Assembly: GCF_040358985.1 (NCBI RefSeq)
Contig: NZ_CP132932.1
Location: 1,054,001 to 1,118,000 of the forward strand
Reading direction: 5' to 3'
Source: Tunturibacter empetritectus
GTDB lineage: Bacteria; Acidobacteriota; Terriglobia; Terriglobales; Acidobacteriaceae
Length of the DNA: 64,000 nt
In this document: positions 18,834 through 25,975 of the stretch, piece after piece
Numbering within the stretch: the first letter of the stretch is position 1
Layout of the letters: every line of letters begins with the position of its first letter
The notes under the pieces: model-generated
Databases searched by the model: none
Told to the model about the DNA's origin: nothing
The model's input: only the letters and a program-made list of their open reading frames with translations
Program-made: the position numbers and the translations under genes

Positions 18834-19610
18834 TTACTTGCTTGAAGATTGAATCCCCGTTTGCCTGGTCACTTGCACAAACCGATTCGTAATGGTCTCG
18901 GGGCGGGTGATGGCGGAGCCGATAACAACGGCGGTGGCCCCCAGGTCCAGTGCGTGGCGGGCCTCTTGGGGGTGGGTGATGTGGCCTTCGAGGAGTATGG
19001 GGATAGTCAAGCGGGCCACCAGGGATTGGAGCAAGAGCCAGGAGGGAGAGCGGATGCCGGCGGTCTCAGCGGTGTAGCCGTACAGAGTAGTCGCGACGGC
19101 GTCGGCTCCGGCGCGCTCGGCGGCAAGGGCATCTTCCAAGGAGGCGATGTCGGCGAGAACAGGACGGCGCAGCTCGGTGTGGATGCGGGTGATGAGTTCT
19201 GGCCACGGTTCGGGGGCGGTGAGGCGGCGGCCGGTGCAGTCGAGCGCGACGATGTCGGCTCCGGCGTCAACGATGACCCTGGCGGAGTGGAAGTCGGGGG
19301 TTATGTAGACGTCTCCGTTGGCGTCGTATGTCTTGATGATGCCTATGATGGGGAGCTGCGTGAGGGTGCGGAAGGCGGCAATACGAGTTGTGCCTTCGGC
19401 GCGGAGACCGCCAGCTCCGCCGCGCAGGACCGAGGTTGCGATTCGGGTGAGTGTTTCGAGATCGTCCAGCGGATCGCCTTCTGCAGCCTGACAGGAGACG
19501 ATGATGCGGCCGCGGAGGAGATGGAAGGGCGAGTTGAATGAGGGGTTCGAGCCTTGAGACACTTGATGCTTCCTTGAATGCGGCTGTCTGGCTATTGATG
19601 GGGAAGACAC
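18834..19610 (-). CDS. nanE: N-acetylmannosamine-6-phosphate 2-epimerase
   Basis: TIM-barrel epimerase that converts ManNAc-6-P to GlcNAc-6-P, feeding NagA. Family marks are RGRIIVSCQAAEGDPL, LPIIGIIK, DVYITPDF, GADIVALDCTGR, LADIASLEDALAAERAGAD, TLYGYT and ILLEGHITHPQEARHALDLGATAVVIGSAITRP. The total is 258 residues; most homologues begin just before the IVSCQA strand, so the first 25-30 residues may not be translated. A GTG at 19562 is a possible true start and would also leave room for divergent promoters between it and the lactonase gene. Its presence suggests that ManNAc or sialic-acid-derived sugars enter the same pathway, although no NanA aldolase or NanK kinase is in view. Confidence 0.9.
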   Translation of the reverse strand: MSSPSIARQPHSRKHQVSQGSNPSFNSPFHLLRGRIIVSCQAAEGDPLDDLETLTRIATSVLRGGAGGLRAEGTTRIAAFRTLTQLPIIGIIKTYDANGDVYITPDFHSARVIVDAGADIVALDCTGRRLTAPEPWPELITRIHTELRRPVLADIASLEDALAAERAGADAVATTLYGYTAETAGIRSPSWLLLQSLVARLTIPILLEGHITHPQEARHALDLGATAVVIGSAITRPETITNRFVQVTRQTGIQSSSK

Positions 19611-19676
19611 GACGCCGTAGGAAACAGACTATCTGCAAATCGCGTTATTGTGGATGAGGGAAAAAAGGAGCGAGAT

Positions 19677-20828
19677 TTGAGACAGATTGATCGGCGTGGA
19701 TTTATCTTCGGTTCGGCGGCTTTGACGGTGGCGGGGAGGGCTGGGTTTGCGGCCGGAAAGGATGGGGGGCGGCTGCTGGTCGGGACTCAGACCTCCGGCT
19801 CGAGCAAGGGGATCTATTCGTACTCCTTTGCGTCGTCGACGGGAGATTTGACGGCGCTCAGCCTTGCGGCTGAGGCGGAGAATCCTACGTTTCTGGCGCT
19901 GGCTCCTGACGGGAAGACCGTCGTCGTGGCGAATGAACTGGATAAGTTCGAGGGCAAGGACGGCGGGGCGGTATCGACTTTTACGCTGGATCGAACTAAG
20001 ACGCGGTTGTCCAAGGTCAGTCAGGTTGCCTCCGGGGGAGGGGGGACCTGTCACGTCGCGTTCGACCGGACTGGCAAGGCTGCGTTTGCTGCGAACTATG
20101 GCGGGGGCAGCGCGGCTTCGTTTGCGGTGGGAGCGGGCGGTGCATTGAGTCCCGCAGTTTCGTTCTTTCAGTACAGTGGACATGGACCGAATGCGGAGAG
20201 GCAGACGGCTCCTCATGCCCATCGCGTGACGGTGTCTCCTGATAACCGGTTTTTGCTGGTCAACGATCTGGGACTGGACACGGTCCACATCTATCGGCTG
20301 GATGCGGCTACGGCGAAGCTGGTGCCGAATGAGCCGGCGGCCTGGAAGTCTGCTCCGGGGGCTGGGCCTCGGGCGCTGCGGTTTCATCCGAACGGCAGGG
20401 TTGCGTACTGCGTCACCGAGATGACGTCTTCGGTGGTGGTGCTGCGATGGGACTCTGCGCGCGGGGCGCTTGAGACGGTGCAGGAGGTGGTGATGAGGCC
20501 TGCCGACTTTTCGGGTGTGAGCTCAGGGAACGATATCGTCATCGATCGGGAGGCAAAGTTTGCCTATGCGACCGACCGGTTTGACGACATTGTGGTCATC
20601 TTTGCAATCTCGCCGACCGATGGGAGGCTCAGCGTGGTGGACCGGATACCGTGCGGAGGCAAAGTTCCACGTCATCTGGCGCTTGATCCGAGTGGCCGGT
20701 GGCTGCTGATTGCCAATCAGGAGTCGGACAATATCTCGGTGCTGGCGCGTGATGAAAAGACGGGAAAGCTGACGGATGCGGGGAAGAGTTTTCCTTTGTC
20801 GCGGCCGCAGTGCCTGGTGTTTGTCTAG
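19677..20828 (+). CDS. Tat-exported lactonase-family beta-propeller
   Basis: Seven-bladed propeller of the 6-phosphogluconolactonase (YbhE/Pgl) family, about 383 residues. Typical segments are LALAPDGKTVVVANE, CHVAFDRTGKAAFAANYGGGSAASF, APHAHRVTVSPDNRFLLVNDLGLD, GPRALRFHPNGRVAY and VPRHLALDPSGRWLLIANQESDNI. An open frame from a GTG at 19650 exists, but AAGGAG followed by six bases precedes a TTG at 19677. Starting there gives MRQIDRRGFIFGSAAL, a clean twin-arginine signal. Because it is exported it is unlikely to be the cytoplasmic pentose-phosphate enzyme; related periplasmic proteins act on other lactones or carboxymuconate-type compounds. Confidence 0.85.
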   Translation: MRQIDRRGFIFGSAALTVAGRAGFAAGKDGGRLLVGTQTSGSSKGIYSYSFASSTGDLTALSLAAEAENPTFLALAPDGKTVVVANELDKFEGKDGGAVSTFTLDRTKTRLSKVSQVASGGGGTCHVAFDRTGKAAFAANYGGGSAASFAVGAGGALSPAVSFFQYSGHGPNAERQTAPHAHRVTVSPDNRFLLVNDLGLDTVHIYRLDAATAKLVPNEPAAWKSAPGAGPRALRFHPNGRVAYCVTEMTSSVVVLRWDSARGALETVQEVVMRPADFSGVSSGNDIVIDREAKFAYATDRFDDIVVIFAISPTDGRLSVVDRIPCGGKVPRHLALDPSGRWLLIANQESDNISVLARDEKTGKLTDAGKSFPLSRPQCLVFV

Positions 20829-20844
20829 TTCCTCCCTTTGAATC

Positions 20845-20920
20845 TCCTTTCCCCCTGGTACCCCCTCCCCCCCCGAGGGGTATCTTGGCGGTAAAGTTAT
20901 TCTATTCAGTAATTTGCAGA
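20845..20920. repeat. Dispersed repeat, left part, split by the IS element
   Basis: Reverse-complement relative of 3990-4133: a C-rich tract, GAGGGGTATCTTGGCGGTAAAGT, then TTTGCAGA at the insertion point. The remainder continues past the element at 22957-23036. Confidence 0.55.
20913..20920. repeat. Target-site duplication, left (TTTGCAGA)
   Basis: Eight bases identical to 22957-22964 and directly outside the left inverted repeat. Eight-base duplications are characteristic of IS1595-family insertion. Confidence 0.88.
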
Positions 20921-20969
20921 GGTAATAATATACTTGACTGAATATCGGTTAAGGGTTATGCTTTGATTC

Positions 20970-21920
20970 ATGGAATACCCCAAGACTTTAATCGAAGCGA
21001 TTCAATACTTTAGCAACCCAGACAACTGCCGGCAGTTCATGGTTGCCGTTCGCTGGGCCGACGGCGTTGTGCTCTGCCCAACTTGCGGCTCCGAGAAAGT
21101 CTCCTACCTCGAAAACGCCAAGCTTTACTTCTGCAAAGTGAAACATCCGAAACAGAAGTTCTCTCTCAAAGTCGGCACGATCTTCGAGGATTCCCCTATT
21201 GCCCTAGACAAGTGGCTTCCGGCTTTCTGGCTTCTATCGAATTGCAAAAATGGTATCAGCTCCTACGAGCTTGCCCGGGCTATCGGCGTCACCCAGAAAA
21301 GCGCTTGGTTCATGCTGCATCGCATCCGTGAGGTCATGAAGGATGCCAATACCTTTCAGATCGGCAACAGCCCCAAGAACCAAGTAGAGATTGATGAGAC
21401 TTACATCTCTGGCCTTCCCAAAAATCGCCACATCGGTCAGCGCGGCGTAGATGGCCGCAAGTCGATTGTGATGGGAATGAAGACCCGCACCACTCGCGAG
21501 GTTCGCGCTATGGTCATTCCTGATGCAAAGCGCACAACCCTACAGGACAAGATACTTGAGCATGTGGGCTGGGGATCGCACATCTACACCGATCAATGGG
21601 TTGGATACGACAAGCTGAGCGCAACGAATCACTTCGTTCACAAGACCGTAAATCACATGGTGGAGCACGTTAAGGGTGAAGTCCACACGAACGGCATCGA
21701 AAACTTCTGGGCACTTCTGAAGCGGACCCTAAAAGGAACATACGTTGCCGTTGAACCTTTCCACCTTGACGCCTATGTGACTGAGCAGGTTTGGCGGTTC
21801 AACAACAGCGGCAAGAAGATGAATGATGGCGCACGGTTCAAGAAGGCTCTATCGCAGGTAGTAGGAAAACGGTTGACCCTTGCCGAGGTCACGGGCAAGA
21901 CAGCAGAAAGACCGTTCTAG
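20970..21920 (+). CDS. IS1595 family (ISXO2-like) transposase
   Basis: Transposase of 316 residues, apparently intact. The N-terminal zinc-ribbon-like region has CPTCGSEKVSY, then YFCKVKHPKQKFSLKVGTIFEDS. A helix-turn-helix-like segment (SYELARAIGVTQKSAWFMLHRIREVM) follows. The catalytic domain has EIDETYISG (first Asp near residue 142), HIYTDQWVGYD (second Asp) and NGIENFWALLKRTLKGTY with the N-x-E-x-x-W motif that supplies the acidic third residue. It begins 26 bases inside the left inverted repeat. Its 3' end overlaps the convergent small ORF by 4 bases. Confidence 0.96.
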   Translation: MEYPKTLIEAIQYFSNPDNCRQFMVAVRWADGVVLCPTCGSEKVSYLENAKLYFCKVKHPKQKFSLKVGTIFEDSPIALDKWLPAFWLLSNCKNGISSYELARAIGVTQKSAWFMLHRIREVMKDANTFQIGNSPKNQVEIDETYISGLPKNRHIGQRGVDGRKSIVMGMKTRTTREVRAMVIPDAKRTTLQDKILEHVGWGSHIYTDQWVGYDKLSATNHFVHKTVNHMVEHVKGEVHTNGIENFWALLKRTLKGTYVAVEPFHLDAYVTEQVWRFNNSGKKMNDGARFKKALSQVVGKRLTLAEVTGKTAERPF

Positions 21921-22069
21921 GAGGCGACAGGGTCGGGGGAAGCGGAAGGTTTAGGCTTCTTGGCTACGACTCTTCTCATCAGCTCGGTGAACCTCCCAAA
22001 ATCTCCGGGAGTGTTCATCGTTTCTGGTTTTGGAGGTCTTTTCGCGGGGTCTACCCATTGCTTCTTCAT
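21917..22069 (-). CDS. Small hypothetical protein of the IS element
   Basis: A 50-residue basic protein (MKKQWVDPAKRPPKPE..., then DFGRFTELMRRVVAKKPKP). I know of no function for it, though small proteins of this sort accompany some IS1595 transposases. The ATG at 22069 is preferred because the extension to a GTG at 22153 reads through unrelated sequence. It has no clear ribosome site at normal spacing (AAGGTGGG lies about 13 bases upstream). Convergent with the transposase gene, with a 4-base overlap. Confidence 0.5.
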   Translation of the reverse strand: MKKQWVDPAKRPPKPETMNTPGDFGRFTELMRRVVAKKPKPSASPDPVAS

Positions 22070-22156
22070 GGATTGAATTATCCCACCTTTAAAAAAGATT
22101 TCCACAGGGTAAGATTGGAAAAAATAGCCCGTTTTAAGGCGTAGACCGCCCACTTC

Positions 22157-22189
22157 AATCGGTTACGCCGGCCCTGAGCGTAACCGATT
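22157..22189. promoter_or_regulatory. Perfect 12-base hairpin inside the IS element
   Basis: AATCGGTTACGC and its exact reverse complement GCGTAACCGATT are separated by 9 bases. It lies between the small minus-strand ORF and the Cas2-like gene. No U-run follows in either direction, so it is not a typical terminator; it may be an operator, an RNA structure or an element-specific recognition site. Confidence 0.55.
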
Positions 22190-22514
22190 ACTGGGGGAGA
22201 TTCAAGTTAAATCGTCTGGAATTAAGTACTTGCACGGCGAGTTTTCGTATTTCATTCACTTTTTGGATGTATATTACGGTATGCATGATGCTTGATATGA
22301 GATCCGACAGTTTCCGCTAGATCACCGCTAGCGGCGGCGCACAATGACGGAACCCTCGATTCGCGATCTCCCCTTGACAAGGAAAGCGAATCGAGGGCCA
22401 GGTGATCGAAGTCACACCCGCACCCGGATTGCTACGGGTGCGGCCATTTGGATCGGCTTGCGCCTTTCCGCTTCCAACCACTGTACCTCAACCGAAGAGC
22501 AAATAGGGGACGTG

Positions 22515-22799
22515 ATGGCACTTTATCTAGTTAGTTATGACATCAACGAAAAGAACAAGGATGAATACGAAGGCCTGTGGGCAGAATTGAAAAGCTTAGG
22601 GGCCACTAAAGTACTCTATTCAGAATACCTTGTTGTCCGGCCCGTCGGAGAATCCGAGAAGCTTTACGATTCCCTTACTTACGAAATAAAAACGAATGAT
22701 CGCTTGCTAGTTCAAGAGGTCCTAGCCGACGCACATTGGGACAAGCTACTCATTTCCGATGACGAAATGAGAAATCTCCTCAAGAGCGCCAGAAGGTAA
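22515..22799 (+). CDS. Cas2/SinR-like ferredoxin-fold protein (IS passenger)
   Basis: Protein of 94 residues. The first strand MALYLVSYDI, with an Asp near residue 9, then a helix, a second strand ATKVLYSEYLVV, a helix (GESEKLYDSLTYEI) and a strand DRLLVQEVL, reads as the ferredoxin-like fold shared by Cas2, VapD and stand-alone SinR-like proteins. Cas2 itself is a nuclease-fold subunit of the CRISPR integrase, but stand-alone relatives have no settled role. No cas1 or CRISPR array is in the window. The ATG at 22515 is preceded by AGGGGACGTG; a longer frame back to 22344 is unlike the family. It lies wholly inside the IS1595-type element, so it moves with it. The fold assignment is from sequence pattern only. 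Confidence 0.68.
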   Translation: MALYLVSYDINEKNKDEYEGLWAELKSLGATKVLYSEYLVVRPVGESEKLYDSLTYEIKTNDRLLVQEVLADAHWDKLLISDDEMRNLLKSARR

Positions 22800-22919
22800 C
22801 GGGGTGTATGGCGGGATAGGACCCGAACCAGTAGTCTTCGGAAACTGCCCGCCTAAACCTTCTTGATATTCCTCTATCAATACTTCCTCCTGCTGCCCTG
22901 TCACGGTATGTTCAATCAT
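22746..22919 (-). CDS. Possible small acidic protein at the right end of the IS element
   Basis: A 57-residue frame beginning MIEHTVTGQQEEVLIEEYQEG. AGGGAG lies 8 bases before the ATG, which is good evidence for translation. It overlaps the 3' end of the Cas2-like gene by 54 bases on the opposite strand and starts 15 bases inside the right inverted repeat. No family recognised; the unusual overlap makes this a tentative call. Confidence 0.35.
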   Translation of the reverse strand: MIEHTVTGQQEEVLIEEYQEGLGGQFPKTTGSGPIPPYTPLPSGALEEISHFVIGNE

Positions 22920-22956
22920 CTTCTTTCTCCCTAATTCAGTCAAGTATATTATTACC

Positions 22957-22964
22957 TTTGCAGA
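22957..22964. repeat. Target-site duplication, right (TTTGCAGA)
   Basis: Identical to 20913-20920. On this side it is followed by GGGGTGATG and then TCTGCAAA, so the original target was one arm of an inverted repeat. Confidence 0.88.
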
Positions 22965-23041
22965 GGGGTGATGTCTGCAAAATGTAGAAACCAGAAGGCT
23001 TGTGCCTAAAATACTTGTTATCAATTAGTTAGCACGGCAAC

Positions 23042-23073
23042 AAAAAGCCCCGGGCTTAGAGCCGGGGCTTTTT
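23042..23073. terminator. Bidirectional intrinsic terminator
   Basis: AAAAAGCCCCGG, an 8-base loop region and CCGGGGCTTTTT form a strong GC-rich stem flanked by A and T runs, so it can terminate on either strand. It lies at the far end of the dispersed repeat split by the IS element; before insertion it would have followed the lactonase gene. Confidence 0.8.
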
Positions 23074-23235
23074 ATCTATGTATCAATTATAGCGTCTGGC
23101 ATGTAACTTATACGCCACGCGTAATGTACTGAATTGAATTGGGTTATGCGATTTGGAGGCTTGACAGAGTTTTGGTCTTCGCGACTAGCCGAGCTCCTTT
23201 GAAAGATCGTTTTGATCGGGCTTTCTTTAAGCTTT

Positions 23236-23310
23236 AAGTACGCCCTGCGCGGGCGGCGGTCACTTCGTGACTTGTATACCCTCTGGTTGGCGCTCCCGTT
23301 GTTCGCGAAG
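23236..23310. repeat. Dispersed intergenic repeat family, copy A
   Basis: Contains CGCCCTGCGCGGGCGGC, the short palindrome GTCACTTCGTGAC, TTGTATACCCTC and GGTTGGCGCTCCCGTTG. Copies lie at 25211-25377, 31771-31875, 43019-43187 and 53354-53440. The 23074-23430 interval has no other recognisable feature. Confidence 0.75.
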
Positions 23311-23430
23311 AAAGATGACTTGCGACTTTGAGAGCGTAATTTTTGTTATTGCGACTTGGCTGTCTAACCGGTTAGGTGGTATAAAGATCTCGCATCCAGG
23401 AAGACGGGCAATAGAGAGCGGGATACGCCG

Positions 23431-24048
23431 ATGAAGGATCGACAGAGCGATGTTGCTGTCAGGGCTGCACTTGCGAAGCCTGTCGCTTCCCTCATTGGTG
23501 GCCACCTGGCGCTCGACTTTTGCAATACGGCGGCCGAGCATCTGGCCGAACAGCCTGACGAGCTGCTTCCGGACTGGGAGTCGTTTGTCCGATGGACGGT
23601 TCAGGTTGGGTTGATCGAGCCTGAGTTGTACTGCGAACTGGTGGAATCTTCGTCGCCTATCGATGAGGTTTGGGAGCTTCGAGAGGAGATCTACCATGTT
23701 GGGCTAACGCTTGCCCTGGGAGATCCGGTTGCGGAAGACGACTTGGTGGCGATTCGCGAAGAGGCGAACGCGCCGAAACCGATAGTTGTGAGTCTCGGAG
23801 GAGGGCTCCATTGGCGGCCTGATCCGCAGTTCGCATCGATGCAGCTGAGGGCGATCCTGGCGGGGGAGGCGCTGTCTTTGTTCTGTTCCCGGAGGTCGGC
23901 TCGGATCGGTATCTGTGGAGGCGGCCTTTGCGGATGGCTCTTTCTCGACGAGAGCCGAGGGAGACGCAGACGCTGGTGCGACATGAAGGACTGCGGCAAC
24001 CGAGAGAAGGCTCGCCGGTACTACCGGCAACAGCAGAAGAGCAAATAG
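23431..24048 (+). CDS. CGNR zinc-finger / ABATE-domain protein
   Basis: Protein of 205 residues. The N-terminal ABATE-type (stress-induced transcription regulator) region contains LIGGHLALDFCNTAAEH, and a DPVAEDDL helix segment follows. The C-terminal CGNR zinc finger shows CGGGLCGWLFLDESRGRRRRWCDMKDCGNREKA split over residues 165-197, ending KARRYYRQQ. This family is thought to bind DNA or act in stress or antibiotic-associated regulation, but its target is not established. It is preceded by a repeat and followed by 600 bases without genes, so it stands alone. Confidence 0.88.
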   Translation: MKDRQSDVAVRAALAKPVASLIGGHLALDFCNTAAEHLAEQPDELLPDWESFVRWTVQVGLIEPELYCELVESSSPIDEVWELREEIYHVGLTLALGDPVAEDDLVAIREEANAPKPIVVSLGGGLHWRPDPQFASMQLRAILAGEALSLFCSRRSARIGICGGGLCGWLFLDESRGRRRRWCDMKDCGNREKARRYYRQQQKSK

Positions 24049-24658
24049 GGAGACTGACACTATGTCGGTGCTGACCGGCGACGAGAGGGAGCAATAAGCT
24101 AATTGGAATGAGATGTTTATGGCCGAACAGTTTTTGGCAAAAAGGTTCGGAAGGTTGTGAATGGCGGAGACCTTCGGGATCCTTCGCGGCGCTCAGGATG
24201 ACGGCAAGGGCAAGGGTGATGACAAGACAACAGCAGATCCCCTTCGGGCATGACAACAAGAAAGCAGGGGCAACAGCGACGATAAGGTGGCATTACTGAC
24301 GAGGTAGGCCCTCCCTCGGGCGGGAGCGCGGAAGGCTGGTTTTTGGTTGCTGAGGCCGTCTTCGGGTGGATTGTTATTCCCTCCTGTTCGGGCAGATTCG
24401 TTGTACTAGGCTGTTTGGGGCGTGGGACCAAAAAAAATGCACAGGAGAGTGTACGCGGAGGAGCTATCACTCTCTTGAAGGCTAAGGTTAACCCCTTTGT
24501 AACGTTGAGTTGCCAAAACGGGACTGTTTTTGGCACTTTTTTGGTGCGGCCAGGCAACCCCGAAAAGGGTTGACAAGGTGGTTTAGGTATGGTGAACCGG
24601 AGCTCATTTTAGTGTATTAAAAATACCCTTTAATGGTTGTTTTTCTTATACTTAAGGG
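24049..24658. other. Gene-free interval with a short dispersed repeat
   Basis: Open frames here are short, lack ribosome sites and resemble no family. The only structure I see is the 26-base repeat GGATCCTTC...CAGGATGAC at 24177-24202, which recurs near 35514. A promoter for the RlpA gene is expected near the 3' end, where the sequence turns AT-rich. Confidence 0.5.
24177..24202. repeat. Short dispersed repeat GGATCCTTC-N8-CAGGATGAC, copy 1
   Basis: GGATCCTTCGCGGCGCTCAG, then GATGAC; the second copy at 35514-35539 has the same ends with a varied centre. Confidence 0.5.
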
Positions 24659-25174
24659 ATGAAACAGAGACCCGGAAACGACCGTACGGCAATCCTGACA
24701 GGAAGGGCTCGAACCGCTGTTACTCTGGCGGCGATGGTCGTTCTGTCTGCCTTTGCGACGGATAACGCTAATCCGGCATCGGCTCGACCTACCGACCCCG
24801 TGCCGGTGATGCACGATGTCACCACATCGGAGATTGTGAATACGGTATCGGTCCCCAGGCGCACGGTTTTGACCCGAATTAAGAGTGGGCTGGCAAGCTG
24901 GTATGGTGAAGTATGGCAGGGACGCCGGACTGCCAGTGGACGGATCTTCGACATGAATGAGATGACGGCGGCGCACAAGACGCTTCCGTTCGGCAGCAAG
25001 GTGAAGGTGACCGATCTGCGGAATCAGCGGTCGGTGATTGTGACGATTACTGACCGGGGGGCGCTGTATCCGGGCAGGGTGATCGATCTTTCTCTTGGAG
25101 CCGCGAGACAGCTGCGGATGGTCAACACGGGGCTCGATCCGGTGAAACTGGAGCTTTTGAGCTTTCAAAACTAA
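24659..25174 (+). CDS. rlpA: RlpA-like septal ring lytic transglycosylase
   Basis: Exported double-psi beta-barrel protein of 171 residues. RlpA proteins cleave or bind glycan strands lacking stem peptides during cell separation. An uncleaved or Sec signal covers about residues 17-35 (AVTLAAMVVLSAFA). The RlpA core is GLASWYGEVWQGRRTASG near residue 80, then MTAAHKTLPFGSKVKVTDL, VIVTITDRG and GRVIDLSLGAARQL. It lacks the C-terminal SPOR domain found in E. coli RlpA, as is common for short homologues. The ATG follows an AT-rich promoter-like stretch; AAGGG lies directly before the start. Confidence 0.9.
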   Translation: MKQRPGNDRTAILTGRARTAVTLAAMVVLSAFATDNANPASARPTDPVPVMHDVTTSEIVNTVSVPRRTVLTRIKSGLASWYGEVWQGRRTASGRIFDMNEMTAAHKTLPFGSKVKVTDLRNQRSVIVTITDRGALYPGRVIDLSLGAARQLRMVNTGLDPVKLELLSFQN

Positions 25175-25210
25175 GCCTTGCCAGGCTCTATCGGTGGGTT
25201 CTTTAACTCT

Positions 25211-25377
25211 TTAAAGTGCGCCCTGCGCGGGCGGCGGTCACTTCGTGACTCGTATACCCCTTCGGTTGGCGCTCCCGTTGGTCGCGAATAAGATCTTGTG
25301 CCGACCGTCGGAAGGCCCGGGCGAAACCGGTAGACACGTCACGGCGTGACCGCCGCCCCACAGAGGGCGCTTTAATC
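25211..25377. repeat. Dispersed intergenic repeat family, copy B (paired inverted arms)
   Basis: The left arm (TTAAAGTGCGCCCTGCGCGG, then GTCACTTCGTGAC) is mirrored by a right arm ending GTCACGGCGTGACCGCCGCCCC...GGGCGCTTTAA. The whole unit is an imperfect 167-base palindrome. It lies between the convergent rlpA and membrane-protein genes and could form a large hairpin in either transcript. Confidence 0.75.
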
Positions 25378-25380
25378 AGA

Positions 25381-25935
25381 TCAGGTTCTGGCTCTCGGAC
25401 GGCCGATCCAGCGGAAGACCGGTGCCCCCCAGGCACTGATGGAGAGTAAAGCGCCAAAGAGAACAATTGCGTCGATGCTTTCGCGGCCCTCGCGAGACCA
25501 GTAGGCAGCGGCGTCAAGGTTCAGCCAAAGGGCGAACTCATCGAGGGTAAGGGCAGCGCCGATTCCGTAGGTGAGAGCGAGGAGCCGGCTGAGGAGGATG
25601 GACATGGAGGTGTCTCCGGTCCCCACGCCCGCGATTTCAGCATAGCCGGAGATGAGAAGCAGGAGGATTCCCCAGACAAGATGGTGGATGTGGCGGCCGC
25701 CCATCTCGACGTACCCGAAGGGGCCGATGTGATGGGTGATGGAGGCGACCAGGAGACGCACGGCGAGAAAGGTGATGAAGAAGCTGACCGAGGCGAGGAA
25801 GTGGCGCCGCTGGGGGCGGTCGGGAATCTGCTGGCGGATAATCTCCCCGGCACTGGTGAGATGGAGGACGAACAGGATGAGCGCGGTGACGACCGCCAGG
25901 AAGATGAGAAGGATCCAGGATCCGGCGAGGTGCAT
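25381..25935 (-). CDS. Conserved integral membrane protein
   Basis: Protein of 184 residues with about five hydrophobic helices: WILLIFLAVVTALILFVLHL, FLASVSFFITFLAVRLLVASI, LVWGILLLLISGYAEIAGV, LLALTYGIGAALTLDEFALWL and AIVLFGALLSISAWG. GGRHIHHLVWG and TLDEFALWLNL are notable polar motifs near the membrane: two adjacent His residues, and an Asp-Glu pair in a helix. I do not know a function. It is divergent from the esterase gene with 40 bases between starts, and it ends in repeat copy B. Confidence 0.78.
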   Translation of the reverse strand: MHLAGSWILLIFLAVVTALILFVLHLTSAGEIIRQQIPDRPQRRHFLASVSFFITFLAVRLLVASITHHIGPFGYVEMGGRHIHHLVWGILLLLISGYAEIAGVGTGDTSMSILLSRLLALTYGIGAALTLDEFALWLNLDAAAYWSREGRESIDAIVLFGALLSISAWGAPVFRWIGRPRART

Positions 25936-25975
25936 GGATAAGGATTATCACGCAGGGCGGCGATAAGATGGCTTC

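Larger units (their letters stand above)
20921..22956 (+). mobile_element. Complete IS1595-group insertion element with passenger genes
   Basis: A 2036-base element. The 23-base terminal inverted repeats (20921-20943 and 22934-22956, outer ends GGTAATAATATAC) match perfectly and are flanked by the 8-base direct duplication TTTGCAGA. It carries an ISXO2-like DDE transposase, a small convergent ORF, a perfect 12-base hairpin, a Cas2/SinR-like gene and a short minus-strand ORF just inside the right end. The perfect ends, intact duplication and intact transposase indicate a fairly recent insertion. Passenger-carrying members of the IS1595 family are known. Confidence 0.92.

Noticed and set aside
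19629-20387. 252-residue minus-strand frame opposite the lactonase gene
   Set aside because: Arg/Pro-rich composition typical of an antisense shadow of GC-rich coding DNA.
22515-22799. Cas2-like gene as part of a CRISPR-Cas locus
   Set aside because: No cas1, effector gene or repeat array in the window; the gene lies inside an IS element.
24049-24658. Several 60-150 residue frames in the gene-free interval before rlpA
   Set aside because: No ribosome sites, atypical composition, and they cross a dispersed repeat.
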